Shown here: in pieces, positions 33,560 through 43,050 of the stretch
Position numbering within the stretch: the stretch's first letter is position 1
Layout: each line of letters starts with the position of its first letter
DNA from: Haloterrigena gelatinilytica
Lineage (GTDB): Archaea > Halobacteriota > Halobacteria > Halobacteriales > Natrialbaceae
NCBI RefSeq assembly: GCF_013342145.1
Contig: NZ_JABUQZ010000001.1
Span: forward strand, 806,001 to 870,000
DNA: 64,000 bases
Direction of reading: 5' to 3'
The notes under the pieces: generated by a model
What the model was told of the DNA's origin: nothing
The model's input: only the letters and a program-made list of their open reading frames with translations
The model's database searches: none
Program-made: the position numbers and the translations under genes

Positions 33560-34510
33560 ATGACGATACAACGACGCGAGTTCATCGCCGCGCTCGCCGG
33601 CGGCGGCGCCGCCGGACTCGCCGGCTGCTCGACGCTGACCGGCGACGACAGCGACGCCGAAATCAGCGGCGAAACGCTGACGCTGACGACGACCTCGAGC
33701 ACGTACAACACCGGGTTGCTCGACGAACTCAACGCGCCCTTCGAGGACCGGTACGGCGTCTCCGTCGACGCCGTCTCGCAGGGGACGGGACAGGCCCTCG
33801 AGACCGCGCGAAACGGCGACTCGGACGTGGTGATGGTCCACGCCCGCTCGCTCGAGGACGAGTTCATGGAGGCGGGGTACGGCGTCAACCGACGCGACCT
33901 CATGTACAACGACTTCGTCGTCATCGGCGGTCCCGACGATCCCGCGGGGATCGGTGGCAGCGACGACGTCACCGAGGCGTTCACCGCCATCGCCGACTCG
34001 GAATCCCCGTTCGTCTCCCGTGGCGACGACTCCGGAACGCACACGAAGGAGCTCGAGATCTGGGACGAGGCGGGACGCAGCGCCGACGAGCTCGGCGAGT
34101 GGTACCAGGAGGCCGGCCAGGGGATGGGCGACGTCATCAACATGGCCAACCAGCAGGGCGCCTACACGCTGTCCGACCGCGGGACGTATCTGGACATGCA
34201 AGGCGAGGTCGACCTCGAGATCCACGTGCAGGGTCCGATCGAGGACGGGCCGGAGCTGCTCGCGAATCCCTACGGGATCGTCGCCGTCAACCCGGCGGTC
34301 CACGACAACGTCGAGTACGACCTCGCGATGGCCTACATCGGCTTCATCACCGGCCCGGAGGGCCAGGACCTCATCGAGAACTACACCGCCAACGGCGAGC
34401 AGTTGTTCTACCCCGAGGCCCTCTCCGAAGAGCCGAACTTCCGGCAGTACGTCCCCGAGGGGTGGAGCGCCGACGGCGGCGGCAACTCGAGTGACTCGTC
34501 GGACGAATAA
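33560..34510 (+). CDS. tupA: Tungstate-type ABC transporter substrate-binding lipoprotein
   Basis: 316-residue exported binding protein. [20 protein letters not shown] combines a twin-arginine motif with a lipobox. The mature N-terminus [21 protein letters not shown] matches the TupA-type oxyanion-binding start. Later blocks include [24 protein letters not shown] and [21 protein letters not shown] 33560 places the Tat signal at the N-terminus. First gene of a tight three-gene transporter operon, overlapping the permease start by 1 nt. Molybdate or another oxyanion remains possible. Confidence 0.88.
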   Translation: MTIQRREFIAALAGGGAAGLAGCSTLTGDDSDAEISGETLTLTTTSSTYNTGLLDELNAPFEDRYGVSVDAVSQGTGQALETARNGDSDVVMVHARSLEDEFMEAGYGVNRRDLMYNDFVVIGGPDDPAGIGGSDDVTEAFTAIADSESPFVSRGDDSGTHTKELEIWDEAGRSADELGEWYQEAGQGMGDVINMANQQGAYTLSDRGTYLDMQGEVDLEIHVQGPIEDGPELLANPYGIVAVNPAVHDNVEYDLAMAYIGFITGPEGQDLIENYTANGEQLFYPEALSEEPNFRQYVPEGWSADGGGNSSDSSDE

Positions 34511-35226
34511 TGTCCCTCGAGAGCGCGACGACGGTCCCGCTGCTCGCCGGGTTCCCCTTCGAGTGGAACTACATCCGGAGCATCATCGTCGTCTCCCTGT
34601 ACGTCAGCGTGGCCGCGGTCGCGTTGAGCACGTTGGTCAGCCTCCCGATCGCGCTCGCCGTCGGCTTCTCCGACTTTCGCGGGAAAGGGCTCCTGACGTC
34701 GATCATCAACACCGGCATGGGGTTTCCGAGCGTCGTCGTCGGACTGGCCGTCCTGTTTACGGTCTCCAACGAGGGGCCGCTCGGCTCGCTCGAACTCGTC
34801 TTCACGCGCGAGGCGATGATCATGTCCCAATTCGTCCTCGCCGCGCCGGTGATCACCGGCGTCAGCCTCGCCGCGGTGAGTAGCGTCGAGCAAAACGTCC
34901 GCGACGCGGCGTACGCGATGGGCGGCACTCGCCTCGACGTGGCGCTGGTCACCATCAAGGAGGCTCGCTACGGGATCGCGACCGCGGTGCTGGCCGGCTT
35001 CGGGCGGGCGATCAGCGAGGTCGGCTCCGTCCTCATCGTCGGCGGAAACATCGCCGGCGCCGACGGGACCTCGAAGACGCGGACGCTGACGACGGCGATC
35101 CAGCTCGAGGCCCAGCGCGGACGGTTCGAGACGGCGATGATCCTCGGCGCCGTCCTCCTCGCGATCGTGCTGGTCGTCAACGGCATCGTCGTCCGACTGG
35201 GCAGCGACGAAGGGGGGTACCGATGA
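34510..35226 (+). CDS. tupB: Tungstate-type ABC transporter permease
   Basis: 238-residue inner-membrane permease with about five or six hydrophobic segments. The cytoplasmic EAA-like loop that docks the ATPase is [48 protein letters not shown]. Length and motif match TupB/WtpB-type permeases. The start overlaps the tupA stop by 1 nt and the end overlaps tupC by 4 nt, so the three genes are coupled. Confidence 0.9.
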   Translation: MSLESATTVPLLAGFPFEWNYIRSIIVVSLYVSVAAVALSTLVSLPIALAVGFSDFRGKGLLTSIINTGMGFPSVVVGLAVLFTVSNEGPLGSLELVFTREAMIMSQFVLAAPVITGVSLAAVSSVEQNVRDAAYAMGGTRLDVALVTIKEARYGIATAVLAGFGRAISEVGSVLIVGGNIAGADGTSKTRTLTTAIQLEAQRGRFETAMILGAVLLAIVLVVNGIVVRLGSDEGGYR

Positions 35227-35990
35227 CCCTCGAGGCGACCGACGTCTCCCACGGCTACGGGGACGAGACGGTCTTCGACGACGTCTCGCTGTCGGTCTCG
35301 ACGGGGGAGGTCGTCGCGATCATCGGCCCCTCCGGCGTCGGCAAGTCGACGCTGCTCCGCCTGCTCGCGCTGTTCGACGCGCCCGATCGGGGGACGATCA
35401 GCTACGACGGCGAGGACGTCTGGCGACAGCCCGACGGGCAGCGACTCGAGTACCGCCGTCGCATCGGCATGGTCTTTCAGGACGCGAGCCTCTTCGACGC
35501 GAGCGTCCGCCGGAACGCCGCCTACGGCCTCCGCGTTCGCCAGTCGTGGCCCGAACGGATTCGACACGAGTTCGCGCAACTCGTCGGCGAGCAAAACGGC
35601 ACCGGCGACGCCGTCGAGGCCCTCGAGACCGTCGGGCTGGCCGACAAGGTCGATCAGGACGCCGACTCGCTCTCGGGCGGCGAAGCCCAGCGCGTCGCCT
35701 TCGCCCGAGCGCTGGCGTACGATCCCGAAATCCTCCTGCTGGACGAACCCACGTCCGATCTCGACCCGCGAAACACGGCGGTCATCGAGGACGCGGTGCT
35801 CCAGGCCCGAAATCGGGGGATCGGCGTCGTCGTCGCGACGCACGACATGCACCAGGCTCGGCGCGTCGCGGACCGCACCGCCGTGTTGCTCGGCGACGAA
35901 ATCATCGAAGTCGACCGGACCGAACGCGTGTTCGACGATCCGCGCGACGACCGGACCCGGCAATTTATCGACGGCGAACTGATATACTGA
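35223..35990 (+). CDS. tupC: Tungstate-type ABC transporter ATP-binding protein
   Basis: 255-residue ATPase. Walker A is GPSGVGKST, the Q-loop lies in [10 protein letters not shown], the signature is [15 protein letters not shown], Walker B is [12 protein letters not shown] and the switch His is in [12 protein letters not shown]. No extra regulatory domain follows, and the C-terminal HxxFxxP-like end ([19 protein letters not shown]) is normal. Energises uptake through the upstream permease. Confidence 0.93.
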   Translation: MTLEATDVSHGYGDETVFDDVSLSVSTGEVVAIIGPSGVGKSTLLRLLALFDAPDRGTISYDGEDVWRQPDGQRLEYRRRIGMVFQDASLFDASVRRNAAYGLRVRQSWPERIRHEFAQLVGEQNGTGDAVEALETVGLADKVDQDADSLSGGEAQRVAFARALAYDPEILLLDEPTSDLDPRNTAVIEDAVLQARNRGIGVVVATHDMHQARRVADRTAVLLGDEIIEVDRTERVFDDPRDDRTRQFIDGELIY

Positions 35991-36039
35991 CCATCGCGGA
36001 GACCCGCCGCGCACGCGCCGACCACCGCTCGAAGCTACT

Positions 36040-36789
36040 ATGACGATCGAAAAGGAGTACACCACGAAACTCGCGGTCGACGACGTCACGATCGACCGGC
36101 GCGACATCGAGATGCTCGACGCCATCGATCGGTACGGATCGATGCACCGCGCCGCCGAAGAACTCGGCCGCTCCTACGCCCGCCTCCAGAACCGCGTCGT
36201 GGAGATCGAGGAGGCCGTCGGCCCGATCACCGAACGCCAGCGCGGCGGCAGCGGCGGCGGCGGGACCGAACTGACCGCGACCGCCCGGGAGTTGCGCCAG
36301 CAGTTCGACCGCCACGAGGCCGCACTCGACGGCGTCGCTCGAGTGACGGAATCGGTCTTCGCGGGCACCGTCCGCGACCGAACCGGAGAGCTCGGGACCG
36401 TCGAGACGGGGATCGGCCCGATTCTGGCGCTCGTTCCCGACGACGCGAGCGAGGTCCAGGTTGCCGTTCGCTCGGACGCCGTCGTCCTGACCGATCCCGA
36501 GGAGACCCTCGAAGCCGATAGCACCAGCCTGCGCAACCGGTTTCGGGGCACCGTCGATCGCCTCGAACCGGGCGAGTCGATCACCAGAGTGACCGTCGGT
36601 CTCGAGGGAGACGGGGGGGACCCGACGCTCCAGGCGCTGGTCACGAAGGCCAGTTCGGAGCGCCTCGGGCTGGCGTCCGGGCGCGAGATCGCCGCCTCGT
36701 TCAAGGCGACCGCCGCGCGAGGGATCCGCATCGATCCGGATTCGCCGGAGTCGTCGGAGTCGTCGGAGTCGCAGGAGTCGCGGTCGTAA
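36040..36789 (+). CDS. ModE-like regulator (HTH plus TOBE-type domain)
   Basis: 249-residue protein. The N-terminal winged HTH (DVTIDRRDIEMLDAIDRYGSMHRAAEELGRSYARLQNRVVEIEEAVG...RGGSGGGGTELT) is ModE-like. The later part, FAGTVRDRTGELGTVETGIGPILALVPDDASEVQVAVRSDAVVL, resembles a TOBE/molbindin domain that would sense the oxyanion. It lies 49 bp after tupC on the same strand, so it is a likely molybdate/tungstate-dependent regulator of the operon. The C-terminus ends in a Ser/Glu repeat (PESSESSESQESRS). Confidence 0.87.
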   Translation: MTIEKEYTTKLAVDDVTIDRRDIEMLDAIDRYGSMHRAAEELGRSYARLQNRVVEIEEAVGPITERQRGGSGGGGTELTATARELRQQFDRHEAALDGVARVTESVFAGTVRDRTGELGTVETGIGPILALVPDDASEVQVAVRSDAVVLTDPEETLEADSTSLRNRFRGTVDRLEPGESITRVTVGLEGDGGDPTLQALVTKASSERLGLASGREIAASFKATAARGIRIDPDSPESSESSESQESRS

Positions 36790-36880
36790 GTCGAACCGGC
36801 TCACGGGCGCCCGTGGCTCGAGTATCGCTGTCGGAATTCGAGAGAAGACCTTATCCCGCGCCCGCGAATACGTGACTTGA

Positions 36881-39262
36881 ATGACAACCTCCCCGAACGC
36901 GGATCCCGAATCGAACGACGGTCCCCGCATCCGCCGCCAGGAGGTCGTCGCGGATCTCGGACAGCAGGCGCTCGAAACCGACGATCTCGACGAGTTACTG
37001 CACGACGCCGTCACCGCCGTCGCCGAGACCCTGGACGCCGAGTGCGCGAGCGTCTTCGAGTTGCTCCCGGGCGGCGGGGAACTCCGCCTTCGACGCGGCG
37101 TCGGCTGGTCCGACGATCTGGTCGGGACCGCGACGATACCGGCCGACTCGAGTTCGTACGCGGGAGAGACGCTTCGCGCCGCGCAACCGGTCGTCGTCGA
37201 GGATCTCGACGGCGACGACCGCTTCTCCGGCTCCGACAGGCTGGGCGAGCGAGACGTCAGCAGCGGGCTCAGCGTCAGTATCGGCCCGGACGAGCGGCCG
37301 TGGGGACTCCTGCGAGCGCACGCGACCGACCGGCGATCGTTTTCCGACCGCGACGCGGTCTTCCTCCGCAGCGTCGCTACCGTGCTCGCGTCCGCGACCG
37401 AGAACGCGCGGGCGGAACGACGGTTCGAAGCGATCTTCGAGGACCCGAACATCCTCGTGGGCCTGCTCGAGCCCGACGGGACGGTCCTCGACATCAACGG
37501 GACGGCCATGGAGTACATCGACGCCGACTTAGCGGACGTGACCGGCGAGCCGTTCTGGGAGACGCCGTGGTGGGGCGAGGGCGACGACGTCCGATCTGAC
37601 GTCCGGGAGTGGACCCGTCGGGCGGCGAACGGCGAGTACGTCGAGTTCGAGACCGACCTCACCCGGCCGAGCGGCGAGCGGTACACGATCGACGGCGTCT
37701 TCAGACCCGTCACGGACGACGACGGCGACGTCGTCTCCATTATCGTCTCCGATCGCGACGTGACCGAACGCAAGGAGCGGGAGCGCTACCTCGAGGACGC
37801 GAAAGCGCAACTCGAGGCCGCGACCGAAGCGGGCGCGGTCGGGACGTGGGAGTGGCACCTCTCCGGAGACGAGTTCGTCGCCGGGGCGTCGTTCGCCCGC
37901 ACGTTCGGCATCGACCCCGAAGCGGCGCGGGACGGCGTTCCGCTCGAATCGCTGCTGTCGTCGATCCACGAGGACGACCGCGACCGCGTCGAACGGCAGA
38001 TCGAGACTGCCGTCGAGAACTGCGACGAGTACGAGGCGGAGTACCGCGTCCGGAACGCCGACGACGAGCTCCGGTGGGTAGTGGCCCGCGGCCACGTCGA
38101 GGCCGACGACGACGGGAACCCCGAGACGTTCCCCGGGGCGCTGACGGATATCACGGACCGAAAGCGGGCCGAACTCGAGGCCGAGAAGCAACGCAAGCAA
38201 CTCGAGACGCTGTTTCAGATTCTGCCCGTGGGTGCGGTCGTCGCCGACGCCGACGGCTCGCTGCTCACGGCCAACGACACCGCGCGGGAGATCTGGGGCG
38301 ACGACGTCTTCGACGCGGGGTGCGTCGACGAGTACGCGAAGTACGACGCGGTCTGGGCGGACTCGGGGGAGCCGGTCGATCCCGAGGACTGGACGATGGC
38401 CCAAGTGCTTCAGGGCGAGGCGGTGACGGAGCCAAACGTCTACGAGATCGACGCGTTCGACGGCGAGCGTCGGGTAATCATGGAACACGGGATGCCCGTC
38501 ACGGACGAGTGCGGCGAGGTGACTCGCGGGGTCGTGACGCTGACCGACATCACGGAACGTCGGGAGTTCCGGCGCAAACTCGAGGAATCGAACGAGCGAC
38601 TCGAGCAGTTCGCCTACGCGGCCAGTCACGACCTGCAGGAACCGCTGCGAATGGTCACGAGCTACCTTCGGCTGCTCGAGAACCGCTACGGAGACGCCTT
38701 CGACGAGGACGGACAGGAGTTCCTCGACTACGCCGTCGACGGGGCCGAACGGATGAGCGAGATGATCGACGGCCTGCTCGCGTACTCCCGGATCGAAACG
38801 CGGGGCGATCCGCTCGAACCGGTGGACCTCGAGACCGTCCTCGACGACGTGATCGACGACCTGCAGTTTCAGATCGACGAGACCGACGCGGCGCTCGAAC
38901 TCGACGCCCTCCCCACCGTCGAGGGCGACGCCAGCCAGTTGCGGCAGGTGTTCCAGAACCTGCTGGATAACGCGCTCACGTACCACGGCGACGAGCCGCC
39001 TCGAATCTCCGTCGACGCGGAACGGCAGGGCGACCAGTGGGAACTATCGGTTCGCGACGCGGGTATCGGCATCGCCCCCGATGATCAGGAGCGCGTGTTC
39101 ACCGTCTTCGACCGACTGCACGGCCAGGAGGAGTACGACGGCACGGGCATCGGGCTCGCGCTCTGCCAGCGGATCGTCGAGCGCCACGGCGGCGAGATCC
39201 GGATCGACTCCGAGCCCGGCGAGGGGACGACGTTCTCGTTTACGCTGCCGGCGGCCGAGTGA
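36881..39262 (+). CDS. GAF/PAS sensor histidine kinase
   Basis: 793-residue soluble kinase without membrane segments. A GAF domain (about 30-165) is followed by three PAS units (about 183-300, 305-430, 437-565) with PAC-like ends such as VIVSDRDVTERKERE. The phosphorylation His lies in FAYAASHDLQEPLRM (about residue 583). The ATPase has N-box VFQNLLDNAL, G1 DAGIGIAP and G2 GTGIGLALCQRIVERHGG. The kinase core is closely similar to that at 50795-53260. No response regulator is adjacent. Signal unknown; a cytosolic redox, light or small-molecule input is possible. Confidence 0.92.
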   Translation: MTTSPNADPESNDGPRIRRQEVVADLGQQALETDDLDELLHDAVTAVAETLDAECASVFELLPGGGELRLRRGVGWSDDLVGTATIPADSSSYAGETLRAAQPVVVEDLDGDDRFSGSDRLGERDVSSGLSVSIGPDERPWGLLRAHATDRRSFSDRDAVFLRSVATVLASATENARAERRFEAIFEDPNILVGLLEPDGTVLDINGTAMEYIDADLADVTGEPFWETPWWGEGDDVRSDVREWTRRAANGEYVEFETDLTRPSGERYTIDGVFRPVTDDDGDVVSIIVSDRDVTERKERERYLEDAKAQLEAATEAGAVGTWEWHLSGDEFVAGASFARTFGIDPEAARDGVPLESLLSSIHEDDRDRVERQIETAVENCDEYEAEYRVRNADDELRWVVARGHVEADDDGNPETFPGALTDITDRKRAELEAEKQRKQLETLFQILPVGAVVADADGSLLTANDTAREIWGDDVFDAGCVDEYAKYDAVWADSGEPVDPEDWTMAQVLQGEAVTEPNVYEIDAFDGERRVIMEHGMPVTDECGEVTRGVVTLTDITERREFRRKLEESNERLEQFAYAASHDLQEPLRMVTSYLRLLENRYGDAFDEDGQEFLDYAVDGAERMSEMIDGLLAYSRIETRGDPLEPVDLETVLDDVIDDLQFQIDETDAALELDALPTVEGDASQLRQVFQNLLDNALTYHGDEPPRISVDAERQGDQWELSVRDAGIGIAPDDQERVFTVFDRLHGQEEYDGTGIGLALCQRIVERHGGEIRIDSEPGEGTTFSFTLPAAE

Positions 39263-39351
39263 CGCCGGCCGGAAGCGGCCACCGCGGAGGGTTTATTACT
39301 CGCGAACAGCTTCACGACCGCGCTGATAGCGGGCGAGTCGAAACGGCCCGT

Positions 39352-39666
39352 ATGACCATCCTCCTCCTCGGGACAGTCCTGTTGCTCTCCCTCCTGCCGT
39401 CGCTCGCCTTTCTCGGATTCTGGTACGGACTGGGGCGCATGCAACGGAGTTCGGTGCTCGCCCGAACGAGCGCCCGTGCGGGCGAATCCGATCCAGCGGT
39501 TACGTGGAACGACGTTATCGACGCGTACGCGGACCCGCAGCAGAGTCTCATTTCGACATCGGTCTCCTCACGGTCGGCGAGTCGCGACGATCGCTGTCCG
39601 ACGTGCGCGACGGAAACCGACCCGGTCGGCTCGTTCTGTCACGGCTGTCTGCGAAAACTCGAGTGA
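39352..39666 (+). CDS. Small membrane protein with C-terminal zinc ribbon
   Basis: 104-residue protein: N-terminal transmembrane helix (MTILLLGTVLLLSLLPSLAFLG), a charged middle and the C-terminal CPTCATETDPVGSFCHGCLRKLE zinc ribbon. Same plan as the protein at 26684-26989. ATG 39352 is used; earlier in-frame codons run through the kinase's downstream region. Function unknown. Confidence 0.75.
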   Translation: MTILLLGTVLLLSLLPSLAFLGFWYGLGRMQRSSVLARTSARAGESDPAVTWNDVIDAYADPQQSLISTSVSSRSASRDDRCPTCATETDPVGSFCHGCLRKLE

Positions 39667-40169
39667 AACGCGTTCGCGCTCGCGGTTCGTGCTCCGCTCG
39701 CACGGATCCGTGACGGAAGAACCGTCCTCGTCGGCCACTACGCTAGTCGCGGACCTCGCCCGGGATCGACTACGAACCGACCACTGGATCGTCGTCGTCC
39801 GCTTCGGTCCGCTCGATCGCCTCTCTGACCTCGTCTTGCGTAGCCTCCTCGAGTTCGTCCCTCATCGTACGCGCCACGTTCGCATAGCGAACCCTAAAAT
39901 GGGGCGTACGGTTTTCTCGGCGAGATAATACCGCGACTCGAGGACTCGAGTCGGAACCGAAGCCGAGAGTCGCGAGACCGACGTTGCGGACTGCTTCCCG
40001 CCACCGTTCGTGACTCCGCCGATCGATCGAGAGGCGCACAGGGACCGATATAGAACTTGAACCATCTCCAGACGTGCAGTACGGTTTGCTGAATTGGCTG
40101 CGAGGTCGGCTGAGATGGGACTCCTGAATAGAGAACAGATAATTTAAATATACATATTATCGCACATGT
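39667..40169. other. 503-bp spacer; one weak minus-strand micro-ORF
   Basis: Nothing strong is encoded. On the minus strand a GTG-started frame ending at 39770 would give a 35-residue acidic peptide (MARTMRDELEEATQDEVREA...) with a CATTTTAGG promoter-like sequence just upstream. It is helical and genome-like in codon bias, but too short to assert. The last 40 bp are AT-rich (AATTTAAATATACATATTA) and contain the promoter of the next gene, with the TATA element near 40143-40152. Confidence 0.35.
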
Positions 40170-40607
40170 ATGCTAACAAGGGTGAAGTGCGTAGAGACAA
40201 TAGGCGGGGGTATGGCTACGAGTCCGTCTACCAATTGGGAATGGGCTGAGAGATGGAATCAGTTATTCGATATTCTTTCCGCCGAGCCGCGGCGAGAGAT
40301 CATTAATTCGCTGCTGGATGAACCTCGAGAGCGCCGGCTCTCGCTGCCTGAAGCCGCAGAATCTCCCAATCAATCGATGGACTCTGAGACGTTAACTATT
40401 CACTTGCGCCATCACCACCTCCCGAAGCTCGCTGAAGCGGGGTACGTTCGCTGGGATCGCGAACGGTTCTGTGTCCAGCGTGGCCCCAATTTCGCGGAAC
40501 CGGCATTTATCGTCGAGAACGTGTTCGAGTCAATGGACGAGATCCCCGAGTCCTTGGTTAACAACTGTAAGATTATACAGAAGAGCAGTAACGATGACGC
40601 AAACTGA
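40170..40607 (+). CDS. HTH-type regulator-like protein (DUF7344-like)
   Basis: Protein of up to 145 residues. Its core ERWNQLFDILSAEPRREIINSLLDEPRERRLSLPEAAES...LTIHLRHHHLPKLAEAGYVRWDRE is a winged-helix layout like the haloarchaeal DUF7344 regulators. ATG 40170 is about 25 bp after a TATA box, so a leaderless start is possible; ATG 40212 after GGGGGT is an alternative. The last 14 bp overlap the HalOD1 gene. GC is somewhat lower than the genome, suggesting accessory DNA next to tRNA-Glu. Confidence 0.75.
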   Translation: MLTRVKCVETIGGGMATSPSTNWEWAERWNQLFDILSAEPRREIINSLLDEPRERRLSLPEAAESPNQSMDSETLTIHLRHHHLPKLAEAGYVRWDRERFCVQRGPNFAEPAFIVENVFESMDEIPESLVNNCKIIQKSSNDDAN

Positions 40608-40845
40608 CGTCGTCACCAACGTTGTCAAAGCGGTGGCCGCCCAGGACGGAGTGGAACCAGGGGAACTCGATTTGCTGTACGAGTACATCGACCCCGAAGT
40701 GTTAGAGAACATATGTGAGCAAGAGAAGGGAGACTGGAACTTTACGTTCCAATATTCTGATCATCAAGTCACGCTGACCCACGAGGGACAGATCTTCGTC
40801 GATGGTATCCTGCATACGACGAGTGTATCGACGACGGACGACTGA
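40594..40845 (+). CDS. HalOD1 output domain protein
   Basis: 83-residue stand-alone HalOD1 domain: VVKAVAAQDGVEPGELDLLYEYIDPEVLENI, then WNFTFQYSDHQVTLTHEGQIFVD. The IDPEVL...I block and the closing beta-hairpin are the family signature. Such domains are proposed signal-output modules in haloarchaea; no biochemical function is established to my knowledge. It overlaps the upstream HTH gene by 14 bp in another frame, which implies coupled translation and a functional pair. Confidence 0.85.
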   Translation: MTQTDVVTNVVKAVAAQDGVEPGELDLLYEYIDPEVLENICEQEKGDWNFTFQYSDHQVTLTHEGQIFVDGILHTTSVSTTDD

Positions 40846-41022
40846 CCAGCGAGTGATGCGGCTTCACCACCCTCAATTGGAGCCCCTGCCGGACTGACCG
40901 CCGCCGCTGTATTTACCGACCAGTTCAGAAAATCGCCCGGCGACGCCGAGGTAGAAAGCACAATCTACTCAATCATCGTAGAGACTCTCGTCTATTCCAG
41001 TGAAGAGTGAAGTGAAAATCGC
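40846..41022. pseudogene. Possible decayed coding remnant upstream of the tRNA-Glu 3' end
   Basis: The plus-strand frame ending at a TGA near 41010 reads PAGLTAAAVFTDQFRKSPGD, then VESTIYSIIVETLVYSSEE. Its composition is protein-like but it has no start codon upstream in frame. It may be the 3' end of a truncated gene in the accessory segment beside tRNA-Glu. No family recognised. Confidence 0.3.
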
Positions 41023-41041
41023 ACGACGGCGAGGCCGTCGT
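41023..41041 (-). terminator. 3-nt-loop hairpin at the tRNA-Glu 3' end
   Basis: ACGACGGC-gag-GCCGTCGT, a perfect 8-bp stem, begins 2 nt beyond the tRNA discriminator base. On the tRNA strand it is followed by GCGATTTTC, so hairpin plus short T-run could terminate the transcript. It also belongs to the 3-nt-loop hairpin class. Confidence 0.6.
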
Positions 41042-41042
41042 A

Positions 41043-41117
41043 TGCTCCGTCTGGGATTTGAACCCAGGTCATCGGCTCGAAAGGCCGAAATGATTGGCCG
41101 GACTACACCAACGGAGC
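41043..41117 (-). tRNA. tRNA-Glu (anticodon TTC)
   Basis: On the minus strand the acceptor stem GCTCCGT pairs with ACGGAGC, followed by discriminator A; CCA is not encoded. The anticodon arm is TCGGC-CTTTCGA-GCCGA, giving anticodon TTC (glutamate, codon GAA). The T-arm is CTGGG-TTCAAAT-CCCAG. All arms are complete, with no intron. Confidence 0.96.
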
Positions 41118-41405
41118 GATCACTGCGTTCCCGCTCCGAGCCTCGACGGACTTCGTCCATCTCGCCAACGGAGCGTGCGTCGAACGCAATAGGTCGTTGC
41201 CGAGGCCTAGTAAAAAACGTTCCGTTCCGCGGCCGTAATGGCACGTCCTCACTCGGTCGGATTATTGTCATCTCTTCGCCCTCATTTCCGAGTCAGTGGA
41301 TGCCGAATAGTGGCGTTTCAATCCTTCAAGCGCCGATTTTCTCGTCGATTCGCGAACGCCGCCGACTTCTCAATCCTTTTGATCCCGCAACACAACCACT
41401 CGCAC

Positions 41406-42143
41406 ATGAAATTCGTTCGCTTCCGCGATCCGGCCGGCGCCGTTCGACGCGGCGAGTACGAAGACGGCTACGTTCACTTCGGAAACGAGAGCTACGCCCT
41501 CGAGGACGACGCGATCGACGTGCTGGCTCCCTGCGAGCCGTCGAAGATCGTCTGCATCGGTCGCAACTACGCCGACCACGCCGACGAGATGGGGTCGGAC
41601 CTGCCCGATCGGCCGCTGCTGTTCCTGAAGCCGCCGAACGCCGTCGCCGCCCACGGCGACACCGTCACCGCGCCCGCCGGCAAGGAGCGCATCGACTACG
41701 AGGCCGAACTCGGCGTCGTCATCGGCGAGCAGTGTCGCCACGTCCCCGTCTCGGACGCGATGGACGTCGTCGAGGGGTACACCTGCATCGACGACGTTTC
41801 GAACCGCGACGATCAGAACGAGGAACAGAACTGGATCCGCGGGAAGGCCTTCGACGGCGCCGCGCCGATGGGGCCGGTGCTCGCGACCCCCGACGAGGTG
41901 CCCGACGACGCCAGCGTGCAGTCGCGCGTCAACGGCGAACTCAGGCAGGACGGCTCCCGCGAGCAGCTCATCTTCCCCATCCCGGAGCTGATCGCCGAGA
42001 TCACGACCTACATGACCTTAGAGCCCGGCGACGTCATCGCCACCGGAACGCCCGAGGGCGTCGGCCCGCTCGAGGACGGCGACGAGGTCGAGATCGAGGT
42101 CGAGGGCGTCGGGACGCTCGAGCACAGCATCCGGCGGCCCTGA
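41406..42143 (+). CDS. Fumarylacetoacetate hydrolase family protein
   Basis: 245-residue FAH-fold enzyme (hydrolase, decarboxylase or isomerase of 2-oxo acids). KIVCIGRNYADHADEMG and RPLLFLKPPNAVAAHGD are the N-terminal FAH blocks. The metal ligands are in IDYEAELGVVIG (E and E) and GYTCIDDVSNRD (D), and the end has MTLEPGDVIATGTPEGVGPLEDGDEV. ATG 41406 is the first start giving the family N-terminus (MKFVRFRDP). The substrate is not deducible. Confidence 0.92.
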   Translation: MKFVRFRDPAGAVRRGEYEDGYVHFGNESYALEDDAIDVLAPCEPSKIVCIGRNYADHADEMGSDLPDRPLLFLKPPNAVAAHGDTVTAPAGKERIDYEAELGVVIGEQCRHVPVSDAMDVVEGYTCIDDVSNRDDQNEEQNWIRGKAFDGAAPMGPVLATPDEVPDDASVQSRVNGELRQDGSREQLIFPIPELIAEITTYMTLEPGDVIATGTPEGVGPLEDGDEVEIEVEGVGTLEHSIRRP

Positions 42144-42156
42144 GCGTAGCGGCGCC

Positions 42157-42227
42157 TCGAGTCGCTCGCGCGTAGCGGCGCCGAATCGACCGCAGCCGAA
42201 CCTTTTTCGAGTCGCTCGCGCGTAGCG
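42157..42227 (+). repeat. 21-bp direct repeat flanking the FAH/MBL spacer
   Basis: The same 21 bp (TCGAG followed by TCGCTCGCGCGTAGCG) occurs at 42157-42177 and 42207-42227, exactly 50 bp apart. A partial third unit (GCGTAGCGGCG) starts at the upstream stop codon (42144). The second copy ends just before the MBL gene's ATG. It looks like a recent short duplication; a regulatory role is possible. Confidence 0.75.
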
Positions 42228-42233
42228 ACGGCC

Positions 42234-42947
42234 ATGACCGTTCGATTCGGCGCGGTGACCGTCGACTGGCTCGGCCTCGCGACGATCCGCCTCGAGGGCC
42301 GGACCGGTGCCGTCGTCTACGTCGATCCGGGCCCGGAGGGGGACGACGCGCTCGAGGGCGAGCCACGGGACGGCGATCTGATTCTGGTCTCTCACGACCA
42401 CCACTACGATCCGGACTCGATCCGACGAGTGGCCCGAGAGGACGCCATGGTCCTCGTCCACGAGTCGATCGACGCCGCGGGGATCGACCGGGTCGACGAG
42501 GGACCCGAGGACCTCCCCTACGACGTCGAACGGGTTCGCGCCGACGAGTCGTTCGTCCTCGGGCCGCTGGATCTGTTCACGACGCCGGCCTACAACGATC
42601 CCGCGGGACCGCACGTCGACGGGAACGGCGCGCCCTACCATCCCGAGGGCGAGGGCTGCGGGTTCGGCGTCACGATCGACGGCGTCACCGCGTTCTGTCC
42701 CGGCGACACCGACGCGCTGCCGGTCCACGAGGAGCTGACCGTCGACCTCTTCTGCCCGCCGATCGGCGGGACGTTCACGATGGACCGCCGCGAGGCCGCC
42801 GCCCTCGCCGCGCGACTCGAGCCGGACCTCGTCCTTCCGGTCCACTACGACGCGTTCGAGGCGATCGAGACCGACGCCGACGCGTTCGTGGTCGACGTCG
42901 CGAACCGCGGCGTGCCGGTCGTGTTGGACGAACCGGGAACGCGCTGA
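42234..42947 (+). CDS. MBL-fold metallohydrolase (UlaG-like)
   Basis: 237-residue metallo-beta-lactamase-fold protein. The metal motif is LVSHDHHYDPDS (HxHxxD), preceded by GLATIRLEG...VVYVDPG. Later ligands are the Asp in FCPGDTDALP and the terminal His in LVLPVHYDAFEAIE. The pattern resembles UlaG/YcbL-like L-ascorbate-6-phosphate lactonase relatives, common in archaea with unknown substrates. ATG 42234. Confidence 0.88.
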   Translation: MTVRFGAVTVDWLGLATIRLEGRTGAVVYVDPGPEGDDALEGEPRDGDLILVSHDHHYDPDSIRRVAREDAMVLVHESIDAAGIDRVDEGPEDLPYDVERVRADESFVLGPLDLFTTPAYNDPAGPHVDGNGAPYHPEGEGCGFGVTIDGVTAFCPGDTDALPVHEELTVDLFCPPIGGTFTMDRREAAALAARLEPDLVLPVHYDAFEAIETDADAFVVDVANRGVPVVLDEPGTR

Positions 42948-43050
42948 GCCGCCGGTCGCGCTCGACCGCTGCCGACGAGTCGGATACCGTGACAGACGGC
43001 CGTACCGACCGCTCCAAAGCGTTAGTGTCGCTGCCGCCGACCGCTCTCGT

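Noticed and set aside
34968-37773. Long minus-strand frames opposite tupC, the ModE-like gene and the kinase
   Set aside because: They overlap genes with clear Walker, HTH and kinase motifs and show only low-complexity translation.
39770-40039. 89-codon minus-strand frame in the kinase/HTH spacer
   Set aside because: Only the last 35 codons have plausible composition and the upstream part is Arg-rich. It is noted as a weak micro-ORF within the spacer entry.
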